A stretch of 64,000 nt of DNA from Globodera rostochiensis (Eukaryota > Nematoda > Chromadorea > Rhabditida > Heteroderidae), in assembly GCA_018350325.1 (NCBI GenBank), contig JAEVLN010000009.1, forward strand, positions 18,072 to 82,071, in the 5' to 3' direction. Positions 15,084-27,477 of this stretch are shown here, in pieces (position 1 is the first letter of the stretch; the number at the start of each line of letters is the position of its first letter). Both the position numbers and the translations under genes were made by a program. The notes beneath the pieces were generated by a model. It did not search any database and was not told the origin of the DNA. It saw nothing but the letters and a program-made list of their open reading frames with translations.

Positions 15084-15089
15084 AATAAA
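15084..15089 (+). promoter_or_regulatory. Polyadenylation signal of the PABP gene
   Basis: AATAAA lies 84 nt after the PABP stop codon and is followed by an A/T-rich stretch. Confidence 0.7.
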
Positions 15090-15410
15090 ATTTTGAAAAT
15101 TTTCTTTTGACTGCGGAATTGTCTCTCCTCCCCCATTTTCCTTTTTTTGGGTCACCACCGTTTCCCCCCCCCCCTCCCCTCAACTTTTCGCTCCTCCCAC
15201 TCTGTCCGCCTCTCCCCAAATTCTTTGCTTTCCTTTCTCCCCTTGCGTTCTTTGTGAGGGGTGGGAACACAACCAAAAGCCACAACGCCCCCCCCCCCAA
15301 ATAACAAAGCTCGGCCGTGCTTGAACTTCGTCCCGTCCCGCCGGCCCTCATTTGTCAGTCGCGGGGCAGTGATCCGAGCGAACGATTTTGAGTCGCTCCA
15401 CTGATCAACC
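15090..15410. other. Intergenic spacer, C-rich
   Basis: Short spacer between PABP and the Pax gene with runs of C (about 15166-15177 and 15289-15299). It presumably holds the 5' UTR and promoter of the Pax gene; no specific element was recognised. Confidence 0.5.
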
Positions 15411-17207
15411 ATGATAGTGGCGACGGTGGACGGCGGCTGCAGGAGGACCACAGACCCAACGACAGCGCCCTCAATCGGCGGGGCGGCAAATCCCGCTGCT
15501 GCTCATCGGAGACAGAAGGAGCACAACTGCAGCATCAACAGCACGCCGTTGGTGACTGTCCCCCACTCGTCGTTGTTCGGATGGCCAATTCAACCACAGC
15601 ACCAACAGCACGACACTTTCCGCCAGAACTACGCCCTGAACGTGGACAGGTTCACGGCTGCGTCCACCAACTCCAGCAGCAATGCCTTACAGCAGCAGCA
15701 GCAGCACTTCGCGGAGTTCAACGCGCCTCCTCTCCATACGAACGCAATTCACCAGCACAATTCATCCTCCTCCTCCTCTTCGACTTCTTCCTGCAACGAC
15801 CAAAACTCCTCCGCCTATACACAACAAGCGCCTCCCGGCATCAGCAATGGCGGCGTTTATGAATTAGTTAGTTTCTGGACAATTTGGGTAATTGAGATGA
15901 AAAGGTCCCTCCCTCCGCTAAAGGTGTATGGCGATGCCAAAAGTGTTGAGGCGTCATTTTCCAATTCCGGCACTTTCGAACACGCCCAGTATGCGTTTCT
16001 CTGTCAGTCGAGTGCAGATACGTCCTCAACATCAGCATTGGTCGACTCGCTCCAAAACAGAACGAAAATATCTTCCGCAGTGGCGGCGAGTATCGCGACC
16101 AGCTACGCAAGTGGGTGCCGATGTCGCTTGATTTAATATGATTTCACTGCCCAGGCCATACCGGAGTTAATCAGCTCGGCGGAGTTTTCGTTAATGGGCG
16201 CCCCTTGCCCAACTACGTGCGCAACCAAATTGTGGAGATGAACAGTCGCGGAGTGCGTCCCTGCGATATTTCGCGACAATTGCGCGTATCCCACGGTTGC
16301 GTGTCTAAAATACTTGGCCGTTTCTACCAGACCGGCTCAGTGAAGCCGGGAGTGATCGGAGGGTCGAAGCCGAAGGTGGCCACGAGGGAAGTGACGGAGG
16401 CAATTGCGCGATACAAATCCGTTAACCCGACGATGTTTGCCTGGGAGATTCGGGTATCATTTAGGGGGAGACGAGGCGTCATTAGGGAATTCGTCAGGTT
16501 TAGGCGATAGTCTAATTGTTTAATTTTGTAGGACAAATTGGTGGAGGAAGGCATTTGCGATTCGGAGAGTGCCCCGTCTGTGAGCTCGATCAACCGGATA
16601 GTACGCAACAAAATACAACAATCGCCCTATCAGCAGCAGCAGCAGCCGTCTTACGTCCATTGCAGTCGCAATTCATCGCTTGTCCCCCCTAACGGAATTG
16701 TGCAAAAGTTTCCCGTCACCTCCACAACACAAATTTCAATTTCTGATTGCGCTGAGGAAACGTACAAAAACTTTCGAAATCAACAGAATGGAAGTGATCG
16801 GATGAAAAGGCGGAGGGATCGGAACGAAGAGACGACCACCGGAAGGGAAGAAGTGCCTATCAAACGGCAAAGAAATGACGGGGGCAATGGACGCGTGGCA
16901 GAGGGCGGAGGACAACAGCGTCAAATCCATGTCAGTCAGTTGCAGTGGGCCAAAAATCCCATTCCAGTCTCAAACTGTTGGCTTTTTGTTGTCTTTTCAG
17001 GTCGCCGGCAGTTCCGTCCCCCAATGGACGGCACCGTCCGCGGGTGTCGGCTTTGGTGGCACTGGCGGTGTTACTTCTGCTGATCACAACGCACTGTTCA
17101 GTCCGTTCGTGCTGATGAGCTCCTCTCCTCCCTTCGGACAGCAGCAGCACCACCAGTCGCTGTACGGACAGTATCCGGGGAGCGCTCAGCGTCAGCAAAC
17201 GCATTGA
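15411..17207 (+). CDS. Paired-box transcription factor, Pax2/5/8 type (egl-38/pax-2-like)
   Basis: Nuclear DNA-binding developmental regulator. Exons: 15411-16110, 16155-16453, 16532-16930 and 17001-17207 (1605 nt, 534 aa, phases closed). In-frame 15888-15923 could be a further 36-nt intron. Residues 1-233 are a Gln/Asn/Ser-rich N-terminus. A full paired domain follows at about 235-360, with [61 protein letters not shown] and [13 protein letters not shown]. The [15 protein letters not shown] signature is that of Pax2/5/8 rather than Pax6 or Pax1/9. After it come a Gln run, a basic MKRRRDR/IKRQR stretch (probable nuclear signal) and a Ser/Gly/Gln-rich tail. No homeodomain and no clear octapeptide is seen, as in nematode EGL-38/PAX-2. 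The start is the first ATG of the open frame; an earlier non-coding exon is possible. Confidence 0.85.
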
Positions 17208-19355
17208 TGGTGCGACAGAATCTTTTATTCGAAAATCCCAAATATCGCTTCAGACGGACGTTCAGTGCCTTCCGCCGATTGGCTTCCGTTTCGGTCTCAT
17301 CTTCACACTACCCCCGCCCTCGCCCCCAACCATTTGCCGCCAACACCTTCATTCTCTCCGCTTCGTTCGCTCTCAATTCGGCACTCTAAAAGCCTTCCGG
17401 CGATTCCCCCGGGACTTTCCTTTCGTCCTCTGCCGGCATTTTGTCCCTTTGAACAAAATTACTACAGCGGACGGCCGCCCGAAGCTGAATTAATTTGATT
17501 GAGACTTCCTTCCCATGCCTAATTTGTAAGCCCAATCTCCGTCTCTTTAGTGAATTAATCCACCCAATTCAATCTCGAGAATTGTTTTAAGCAATGTGTC
17601 GGAGAGTAATGAATTGACAGAATTTGTAAGAAATGAAAGTTGTCGTTTAAACGGTTTATGGAGTTGAGTATTTTATTTAGCCCACACATTCACCCCACTC
17701 AATGCATTTTGTTGCCCACAAATTTCAAGAATTTTGCGAACATTTTGTACCAATACAATAAAAACTGCAAACCTTCCCCCCCCCATTCGGCGGTTGGTTC
17801 GACCATTTCCTTTCCTCTCCGCCCTCTTTTCTTCTTTCTCTTTTTTCACCGATCCAAAACCATTCCCAAAATTCCCCCCCCCCCCCTCCTCCCCCATGGA
17901 TTCAATTCAGCCACTGTCCCCCTCCTCCCCCCCCCCCTCCCTTCCAGCGATTACAATTTGTCGGATCAATTTCAGTCGGCGGAGGGTACCGTATCGGACA
18001 AACCAAACCAATTCGGCAATCGAACAAACGATGGAGGAAGACGACTTGTTCCCCCTATATTTACCAAATAGAGCTTATAGAGAGTCAAATGGGAGGGGGG
18101 GGGGGGGGGGGGGTTCGACGGTCAAATGCTTCACAGTCCGTCCGTTCTTTCCCAGGACAAAGCATTCTGTCACAACAATTTGTTCACCCAAATGCAAAGC
18201 GCCCATCCCCAGCCAAATTCAGCAAGCAATTAAATATGATGGACCGTGTGGAATGAATGAATAGAGCCGTTGATGATGAGTTGATGATCAGCGGATGGGC
18301 GACGGATTATTCGAAATGTCCGTCCGTCCACCCGCCGATGACCGACTGACCGATTTCGATGTGTCAACAACGGAAGCTGAAGCTAACAAACGCTATTATT
18401 AAAAGCGGGGGACAAATAAAGTGAAGGCCAAAAAATATGCATTAAAGCGAACAAAAATGGCATTTAATAATATCCAAACAAAAACTAACCAATCTTTACG
18501 CAAAGGTCGCCCGCCGCTTTGTCCACCTTATCCATTATATTCGTTTAGTTTAGTGATTGGACGGAAGTGCAAAAAGTTGTGACGGAAATGAATGTGTGGC
18601 GGACGACACCTTTCGGCCCCTTTTGTGTGATGGCGCCGCAATTAGCGCAACCGACCGAGCCGCGCACCGATTTCTTTGGTACTCAAATTCCCCCAATTCC
18701 CTCCCTTCTCCCAAAGGCATAATGTTCTTACCGTACCCCCCCCCCCCTCCCAATTCTTTCCCTTCTCAATGCGCTTGAGGGGGTGTTTAACACTTAAGAC
18801 ATGGCGCCTGCAGTCCGATTAATAAAGCACAATTTGTCGCCGCTTAAGGTGAAATGTCCGCCGAAAGGGATGACCGAAAATGCCCTTGGGGGAGGCGGGG
18901 GAGGGGGGGGGGGGGGGAAGCGTTTGTTTGCACACATTCCCTTTCCGAGTTGGGCAAACCGATTAGCGCCCCACTCACCACACAATGCCTTCCACCCAAC
19001 TAATCCCATTTTGAATGGTGAGTGATTGGGGGGGGGGGGGGGGGGAGGGGGGGGGGGGGGGGGGGGATGACCTTGTGAGTTGTGTTGTGGGGGTAGGGGG
19101 AAAGGGAAGGCTTGCGCGACGCCGGCGGATGTCCCACCACACCGATTTATTTATTGTTGGATTAAAGGCGACCGGTGGGGGGGGGGATGGATATATGGCC
19201 GTGAGAATCCCTTTGCTTAAACAACCCAAAGAAACAATTTAAAAGTCTTCAAACTCTGACAATTTATGCATTGTGCGAAATTTGGGTATCACAAAATATC
19301 ACATTTATTTATGGGTTATTGGGAACCGGTTTATCGGTCGGTCCCCAACGCTTCT
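17208..19355. other. Intergenic region with long poly-G/poly-C runs
   Basis: No gene with conserved motifs. C runs lie at about 17876-17886 and 17930-17938. G runs lie at 18095-18113 (19), 18903-18917, 19028-19045 (18) and 19047-19066 (20). Pro- or Gly-rich open frames here are translations of these runs. On the minus strand TTTATT at about 19304-19309 is a likely AATAAA signal for the GBF1-like gene, about 50 nt after its stop. Confidence 0.6.
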
Positions 19356-22300
19356 TTAAGTTTTCATTTTTATTGGACCAGCAGACGCATTTCCATGCTT
19401 TTTTGCTAGTGCAATCAGCCTTTCTTGCAGTTCACCGTGCAATCCGGCCAAATTGTCGTGAAAAATGCCAAAATTTTCGCAGACGAGTACACCTAAACTG
19501 GGGAAATAGTTAATAATACTCCGTCAAACGATTGAAAACGGCACAATTTTTCAGCGATTCCTGGATGACCTCCGCCAAAAGATCGCTGCACGTACTTTCC
19601 TCTAGAAATTGATCCATCAGATCAAACAAATGGCTGAGCAAATCGGCAAAAGTGTCCAATCTGTCAAAAAAGAATTGTCTCCATGAAATCCAATTGATTT
19701 TGCCTCGAAATTTGCGTAAGATTGCCGAGTAAGACTTTGCAAGTAAATTGTATGGCGCGTATGCGCGCTTCTTCCATTCCAATTGGGTCCATCGGCGAAA
19801 TTGGGGGGTTTCTGGCAAGAAGTTTGCTGAGGAGGGGGAAAAGCACTTCGGCAAAACAATCCTCCCAATCCGCCGGTTGCATCAGTTCGCCCATTGCCGG
19901 GACACGAAACGAAGCCTAAAAGCATCCGATTCAACGACATTTGGGTGATCGATGGGCACCAAATGCCCAATCATACCCCGAGGGCGTCAAGGGCCTGCGT
20001 GCGAATTTGGCGCCGACAATCGCACGACAATCGAGCGATCGCCTGAAGCAACGGGCGCCAATAAACCGTCCACAGTTCAGTAGGAACAGCTCGAAGTTGC
20101 GGCTGATTGGGTGCAGGGGAACGGTCTGTCGCGACAACTCCGTCCGCCGTGCTCCACTCTTTGTGAATGGTCGCTGCTCGGACGTGCAGTTGAGCGCAAA
20201 TGTTTAACAGCTAGAAATGTGTTATAAATAGCAGTTACAAAATACTCTCTGCTTTAACGAAAAAGTAAATTAATGGGAAGATTTGAATGTCTTCGTATAT
20301 AACGCACGTCTGCCATAAACATGGAATACCGGTTATTGCGCATTCACCTGCAAACAAGCGTCCATGTAACAGTTTGCCAGTCTTTCCTGTTCGTTCACTC
20401 TGTCCCCTTCCTCAATTTGTTGCTGTTTTTCCGTGGAGCCGTTTTTTTTGGTTTGTTCACTATTTGGCACTGAAAAGTTCATCGACGGATTGCCATTGGT
20501 CGGCGATTGAGGAGACGAATATGCGACGGGCGGAAGTTTAATTGGGGCACACCTTCACAAAGACGAAGATCAATCGGCAAAGATTTGACTTTATGCGTTT
20601 GAATTTAATTAAGTTTTGTCCCCATTATATCTCGTGATAAAATGCAATACTCAAAGATTCCATACAAATTTTGATTGTGAGTTTAGTCCCAAAAACTCAC
20701 TTTCCTCCGTCCAAACTCGCCTCCACCATTATGCGAAGACAGCGCGTGAATTGCATAAAATTTGAGGGCGTTATATGTGCCGCATCGCGTGCCAAAAATG
20801 CCAAAATTTCGCACACTTTCAGAAAGGCGGCCGGGTCATGTCGGGACAAATTTGGTGCCAGAACGCCGGTGGTGCCACGTTTGAAGATTGCGCCTCGAAC
20901 ATTTGGGGGAGGGGGCGGAGGCAGCTTAAAACGACAGAATAATTCATACAAAATATGCCAATTTTTTTAGTGGCAAAAAATGCCTTTCGATCTTTACCTC
21001 CACCATTTCTCCCCCGTCGACTTCGTCGCGGTATGCGGCCGCCCCCACCGCCTCCAAAAGTGCCAAAAACATTTCCCAATGTTCGCTCGCGTGCAAATTC
21101 GCCGCATTTGTGCGGAGGAGTTGGTGAAGTCCAAAGGCAATTTGGCGCGAGAACAAAAACAATTCGGGCGGACGAAGTCCCAACAGTTCACAGCCCATAA
21201 AATGAAGCACGTCGTCGGCACAATTGCTGGCACGGTCCTGAATTGTCAGTCCGGGAGTGGCCAGCAGCGGTGGACCTGCTAGGGCAGAAGATGAATTTGA
21301 AAAAAACAAAAAAACAATAAATAGGGTAATTCATATTCTAATGTAACAAATATAAAGCGGTCCTTTTGAGTGAGTACCTTTGGTGCCTTCGACTCGCTGT
21401 TGCTTTTGGTCGTCCATCGGGTCCACCACAATCACCACACTTTTGGTTTGGCCGGGAATGCCTTGTGATGGCTTTTGCCGTCTTAAATTCGTTGGCATCT
21501 CAGAAGGCTGAGTTTGAACGCTTCCAACGGCGGATGACGGCTGAGAAGAAAGTGCCATTGCCGGAGGATGTTGGCCCAGACGGAAGAGATTTCGGTTAGC
21601 AATGCGAATGATTGCTATGACGGCACGTTCCACCAATTGTTGGTTGTGGGGAAAGTGGGAGAGCAAAGTGCGCAAATGGTCGCGCACGGGAGACCACACT
21701 TGGGCAAGCCGGTCTCGGTTCTCCAGCACAATGTTTGTCTGGAAGTGACTTTTGTGGATTATAGAGGCCAAAAGACCGCGAAAAAAGGGAATGACTTACA
21801 CAAGCTAGCGGATCAGCTCCCTCCCTGCCCATTTACATAAAATGGCTTTCTTTGAGTATCGGAAAGCATAATCCGATGATTCCCTTTTTAACAAATTAAA
21901 ATAATGTGCACACCATTAGCTCAAGCAAAAAGACCATCGCTTCTTCCTCTTCCATTGACAGTTTTACGACCGTCGGCCCATTCGAGTGCCCATTGTGCAA
22001 GTGTTGAGGAGAGTTTCGTCCGTCCCCGGAGGAAGTCGACTCAATAGAAAAAGTGGAACCGGCGGCTGCTTGACGAATCAACGGCTGCTGATCGGTGCTA
22101 TCCATCGGTACTCTTTGAAGCGATTCAGCGGGGGGCACGGCAACATTGGACAAGTCCACGAAGGAGTCTTCGTCTTAACGGTCTATGCTTTCCACAACCA
22201 TCACGTTGACACTATTCGAGTTAAATGCGAAAAGTTCAAAATGGGCTTCAATTCTAAGGGTCTGTCAAATCAATTTTTGAACGAAACACACCTTGGCTTT

Positions 22301-23397
22301 CCTGTTGGGATTGCTGTTGTTGTGCAGGGTGTTGTTCCTGAAGCTGCTGCTGATGTGTTCCGTGCAACGCGTAGAGAATCGGCGCAACAGTGAAGGAACA
22401 ATGGATGATGCTGTTGACCAGCTCGGTGAGCGATGAACTGGCCAAATAGCGACTGTCCAGCACCATTTGTTCAGGACGGCATTCGGCCACGACACTGGCA
22501 GCCAACTAAAAAAGCCTCTGGCAAACGATGATTTTTATTTGTCATATTTCTTAAAAGCCCGCGCAGTTCGAAATGGCTAATTGCTTAACCCTTAGGGGAA
22601 ACAAAAGTCAGGTTAATTGACCTTGCTAAGCTCCTTCTCCTCTTCGCTCCGCGGTCGGCTTTGTCCCGACTCCCCGCCTCCAGCGCCAGAGCCGCTTGTA
22701 AGTCCAAGCCAACTGAGCAACCCACTCTCCTCCTTCCTCGGTACGTTCAAACGACGCTTAAAGCGCTCTTTGAGCAATGCAAACCCGGACGGCTCCACAA
22801 AGTCGTTCAACTGGACAAGCGGAGAGGGCAGCAGATTGGCCTTGAGCATATAAAGAAGACAGTCCAACACGTTCTTCCAGCCCTAAACCGAGGAGAAATT
22901 ACGTCAACAAAAAAACGACAAAAGGATGAAAATACAAAATCATTGGGGAGGGAGCGAAACAAAAGGCGAAAATCGAGAACCATTAGGCTCTAAGATGGGG
23001 AGGGAAAGCGCGGCATTTAGTCACATTCTCAGGAATAGCAGCCAAGACCTCGCTTTTTGCATACCTCACGAAGGTTGTCTCCGTACTGATGAACCAACTC
23101 GAACATTGCCCGGGCCGCCATCTGCGCTTTTTTGTTTTCTCCAAATGCCACGGCCATCGCCTCCGGCGAATCCCATTGTTGCCAATGCCGTGCCGTATCA
23201 TTGCGTTCGCCCGCAACGCCATTAGCGGCCATACGAAAGGGCAGCGACTGCGTCGGGGGAGGCGAGCTGTTCGAGTTTATTTCGTCCACGGAAGGAGACA
23301 CCGCACGGCTCTGTTGCAATTGCACCGGAGCAGAGAACCCATTGCCGCTGACACTCGCGTCCAACCGACTATGATAATTCATTTCAGTCGAAGTCAT
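19356..23397 (-). CDS. GBF1-like protein, C-terminal (HDS2/HDS3) half only, one frameshift
   Basis: Related to GBF1, the Golgi Arf1 guanine-nucleotide exchange factor. Eleven exons run 23397-23065, 22882-22622, 22505-22292, 22173-21914, 21738-21378, 21278-20998, 20924-20701, 20552-20348, 20210-19977, 19915-19545 and 19492-19356. Recognised GBF1 blocks in order: [110 protein letters not shown] and [12 protein letters not shown]. The N-terminal DCB/HUS and catalytic Sec7 domains are absent: the frame opens at [10 protein letters not shown] about 75 residues before the homology, and SKP1 lies 333 nt upstream on the same strand. A run of six A at 19666-19671 shifts the frame; with one base fewer all exons sum to 960 codons. 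It is either a genuine Sec7-less protein or half of a rearranged gene. Confidence 0.85.
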
Positions 23398-23729
23398 TTT
23401 GCTACAAAGATTCGTATCGAGGAGCGTAACAATTAATGGGTTCGTATATTAATAGATAAAATGTGGTTTCAACTCACAAAAGACAACAAATTTTAGGCAT
23501 CAATATTATCATAACAACTTTTAAGATAGGGAAATGATCCTTAAGCACCTTTCCCTCATGTGGGAAAAACTGCATAAAGGCCATACCACGTAACAACGCT
23601 TTTATCGTTTAAAATCGAAAGCTTATAAAAGTTAGACACAATCTCGAAAGATATTGAGATGGCTTTTAAGGCGAGCAGCATTTCATAACATTCTTTGTGT
23701 TCATCCAATATTACATATTACAACAGCGT

Positions 23730-24602
23730 TCAGTAGTTGCACCAAACATTTTTTCGACGGATTTCAGCCTTCTCCTCTTCAGTCAAATCGTCCGGAATTC
23801 CGAACAAATTGCGAATTTCCTCCGGCGTTTTCTCTTTCATCAGCGCAGCCATTGACTGGCAGCCGTAAATATACTAAAAAGATTCGCTCAAATAATTTAA
23901 AAGGGCAGAACACTCACAAGCGACTGCAAGTTTAAAAAATTGGCAGCAACCAGAAGCTCGGCCAGCTCTTCAACGTCGACCTAATAAATATTTGGAAGAA
24001 TTCATATAAATGTAAACAACGGAATAAGTTTTACATTAAAAAATTCCTTCTCATAATCGGTGAGGGTGAACCATTTGCGTTCATGCGTATTCGGGTCCTG
24101 TAAAAAAATCAGTTTGTTAAAGAAAGCCTCTTCTACGACTGTACCTCTTCAATGACAGGCTGTGGCTTTCCTATATAAAAGCGAAATTCGGCCAATCCAG
24201 AAATCAAGCCCATTCACTCACCGACGTGGTTTTCCATCCAATTGCCCACCTTTTTGAAAATGGGTGCTGAAATCGTAGACATAGGAAACACTAAGCTGTC
24301 CGGCAGGTCTTTGGAGGACAAGTTCAGATCCTAAACTGACAGTGAATGTAAAAGGACTAAAAATAGAGACACGCCTTCCACATATCGGCAAAGGTTTTGC
24401 TTTGAAGCAGCAGCGAAACACGGACTTGAACACGCTCTCCATCCTTACAATCACAAGGAACCTGAAAGCAGCTTAAATATTGCTTAAACTGAAATTCTTT
24501 AATTAGGACCTCTTTCTGGAGCAATTCCTCGGAGAATTGAAGAACTTTGTCGGCTGGAGAGTCTGTCGCGGATGTCGAAGATGAAGAACCTTCCTCAGTC
24601 AT
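23730..24602 (-). CDS. SKP1-related protein (SCF ubiquitin ligase adaptor)
   Basis: SKP1 links cullin-1 to F-box proteins in SCF ubiquitin ligases. Seven exons: 24602-24510, 24461-24375, 24330-24222, 24170-24145, 24097-24035, 23980-23918 and 23873-23730, exactly 585 nt for 194 aa. A Ser/Thr-rich N-terminus (MTEEGSSSS) precedes the BTB/POZ-like part (VPCDCKDGERVQVRVSLLLQ, then SLVFPMSTISAPIFKKVGNW). The C-terminal Skp1 helices follow: FFNVDVEELAELLVAANFLN, GCQSMAALMKEKTPEEIRNL, IPDDLTEEEKAEIRRKNVWC. Final WCNY replaces the usual WCEEK. Intron 2 (24374-24331) needs a GC donor (AAG|GCGTGT) to keep frame. The ATG follows a TTTTTTAG acceptor-like site about 50 nt upstream, which suggests trans-splicing. 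Probably one of a nematode skr family. Confidence 0.9.
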
Positions 24603-25646
24603 TATTTTTTTAGTCAGTCTCAAAGTAATATTAGGTTTAGAAACAGCTAAAAAAATAGAAAGAAAAAGTAAATGAATCATTAAGTGCATTTTCTCTTCTT
24701 TTTTTTCATTGTAACTCTTCGAAGGCAATTCTCCGAAACTGTGCAATTCTCTAGTCAGCAATTCTCCGGCCCCCGTTTGTGGTGGGAGGAATGGGATGAA
24801 CAAATAATGCGAATGAAACAATGAAAATAATGAAAATGAATGTCATAGCGTTCCCACCCTCCCAACATGACAGCAGCAGCGCATCAAATCCTCAACTGTA
24901 GAAGAGACGAGTCTTTTGGTTTGCAATACAAAAAAATGAAATAAAAAGGTCAATCGATTTTGGATGACCCTTTTGCCTACCCCATCGTGGAAAGTATAGC
25001 CAAACAATGCTGGGACGGGGAGAGTTAACGGTCCAAAGTACACCGCCTAAAGTTCACACACCAGAGCCCGAGGGCTATTCGCAATCCCCGAGAACCGTCT
25101 TCCAAAGGTCACCTTAAATCCACCTTAAATATCTGATTTCTACTATAAGACACAACTGTCAGATTTTATGAAAATCCAAGGATAGATCCGCCCCGTGTCT
25201 GTGCAGTTTTTGCCATGTCAAGACGAAATGCCAACCAGCAGGTGGCATTTTGACCGTTTTAGATCTGGGTACCATTTTGCATTACGTCCTGACGAATTTT
25301 TTCTTTTATAACCTATCGAAAAAAATAGCTAACAGTAAACGACATTTTCCGACATGGCTAGCTTTAAAGTCCACGACAGCAACCATGATATTTTTTGAAT
25401 GAAAATGCATTTTTCTACATAATCAAAATGATTGTTCTTGAGCCGATCGATGCCTCCGATCCCTCCTCACTTTTCCCGATTGTGCATATGCATTTTCGCG
25501 AATTTGGTTGCGCCGGCTAATCACCCCCTTGCTGCCCTCTTCCTCCAAAGTGCACTGTTGAGAGTAAATCTCTTCCGTTTCCTTGAAGAAAAAAAAAGTC
25601 TCGCCCTCCGAGCCCCGATTTCTTTTAATTATTTGTCAATTTCTCA
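24603..25646. other. Spacer between SNAPC1-like and SKP1 genes
   Basis: Spacer of 1.04 kb. On the minus strand 25045-24843 contains a possible small two-exon frame (VYFGPLTLPVPALFGY) that matches no family I recognise. Otherwise AT-rich; nothing further supported. Confidence 0.4.
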
Positions 25647-27099
25647 TTAGCCCATTCGGTTGGACATGGCCTGCATAGTTTAAGCCCTGGACCGTGTCTT
25701 CGGTTAAGGGGCAAAGATAGCAAAACGATTCGACCTTTAGCAGTTCCCAATAATTTGATTATTTCCAAAAGAAATTGACTTTTTGGTTTCATACTTTGAG
25801 GAGACGTCTGACTATGTCCATTGGACTTTCGTTCAATATTTGCGCTCCTCTCGGCAGTTCTACATTACACTGCGCCTTCATGCTTATGTAGTGCCGGTGT
25901 AAAGATTCCGATTGCTTAATGAACTTTGTGGTCACTTAAAACATTCACCAGCTGGGCCGTACCCATTCAGGTTTGGGGGAACTAACTTAATAGCAAAAAG
26001 GAGATTCAAGTCCTTCAAATTGAAACTGTCCTTTTACCCTTTTTTAAATATTGTGGAAATGCGCCGGGAGCATTTGGGAGGGGGGGGGGGAGTTTCCCCC
26101 CCCCCGGGAACGGCCCTATTCACCACAAACCTTCAACACGTCACTGTTGCTTAAAGAAAAAAGCAGCCCAAATTCGTCTGTGGCATCGACTTCGCAAACT
26201 TCGGGCGACGATTTGTTGTGAAGGAAAAAGTTTAAAGATCGCTGAAGCAATGGATTAAACTGAAAATCAAAAATGGAACAGTTTAGAGGACATTTATAAA
26301 ACGTACATTTCCCTCCAACGGAACAACAGAAAATGCATTCGAGTCGACGAGTCGATAAAAACAGTAAATCGCCTCAAAATGCTCTTCAGGCATAAGAACA
26401 GTACCAAGAAATTCGTAAAAACCGTCCAATTGAGAAGCAGTAACGGAAATTGGTATAACATATTGTGACGGTTGGAGAAAGTACAAACTGTAGCATAAAA
26501 ACAGTCCAAAAATGCGTTCCTGAAAAATAAATAAACAGAAAATGAAAGTAATTCAATTCTGGCAGATGCCTATAAAAGGGTAGTGATCTTTTTAGACTTT
26601 GTTAGACCAATCCGTCACCGATAAAAAGCGTTTGGATAAAAATGTTTACTTTGTAATTCCGGTTGAAGTCCCGACTGGACACGATCCCATCCGACTGCAA
26701 GTTGCTCAATTCGCCCTTCCCAACAAAATTGCTGCTGTTTGAGAGGGGAGCAAACATGAAGCGCGAGCAGTAAATGAACAAGACTTCCGAAAACTAAATA
26801 ACAATTCCTTGTTTATAATCGGATCTTCTCAGAAAACTCACTTCAACCAAATCAGAAGAAGAAAAACGGCCAAGAAATATGCTCGACAATTCCATCTCCA
26901 TAAAAATTTCCGCAAAACGATTAAGACTGTGGTCATACTGTTCGGCCAAAAATTTCCTGGCCAATGAATCGATATCCAACATCAGGGCAAATATTATCTG
27001 TCTGTCCAATTTTTGCAATTCAAAAATTTCGCCTTGAAGGTGTTGCTTATTCGTTTGATGCTGCCCCTGGTCTCTGACGCGCTTCTTTGTTGTCCTCAT
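25647..27099 (-). CDS. SNAPC1-like subunit of the snRNA-activating protein complex
   Basis: SNAPC1 (SNAP43) belongs to the complex that binds the proximal sequence element of snRNA promoters. Six exons: 27099-26842, 26793-26650, 26519-26307, 26259-26131, 25914-25795 and 25670-25647 (888 nt, 295 aa, phases closed). The N-terminus is basic. The core follows the vertebrate order: RFAEIFMEMELSSIFLGR (compare the F-R-N-M-K-F-G-x-I-F-x-G-R block), then LFLCYSLYFLQPSQYVIPIS, LDGFYEFLGTVLMPEEHFEA, IYCFYRLVDSNAFSVVPLEG and LHRHYISMK. The long acidic/basic C-terminal half of vertebrate SNAPC1 is missing. Similarity is moderate, so the call rests on motif order. The ATG follows an ATTTTAG acceptor, consistent with trans-splicing. 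Confidence 0.7.
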
Positions 27100-27477
27100 G
27101 TTTATTGAAATCTAAAATTATTATTTAGATTGGTCGGTTAAAGGATTCCCAAACAGATAAAAATAAATTTGGATTTGTAATTTTTGGGAATAAAGGGTTT
27201 GAAAATTAAGTAAAAGGGACACGGGCAATGTCTTTTACTGGTCCCACAAAAAATAATAATATAATATCGTGTTTTTAGTATTCACGCTTAGGGATTAGCG
27301 AAATATTGCTGGCAAAATCGTCGATATGCAGCGAAAATGACAGGATTTCGCAGAAATCAAGAATTAGTGTCCAGGTCCAATAGTAGATAATTAATTTATT
27401 GTCGAAGAAAACTATAGTCAATAAACAGATCAGCCAAGTCCAATGCCATGCAGTCTTATACCGCAATTAAGAGAGAT

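Noticed and set aside
24843..25062. Small minus-strand frame with VYFGPLTLPVPALFGY
   Set aside because: Too short, no recognised family, no clear start or end.
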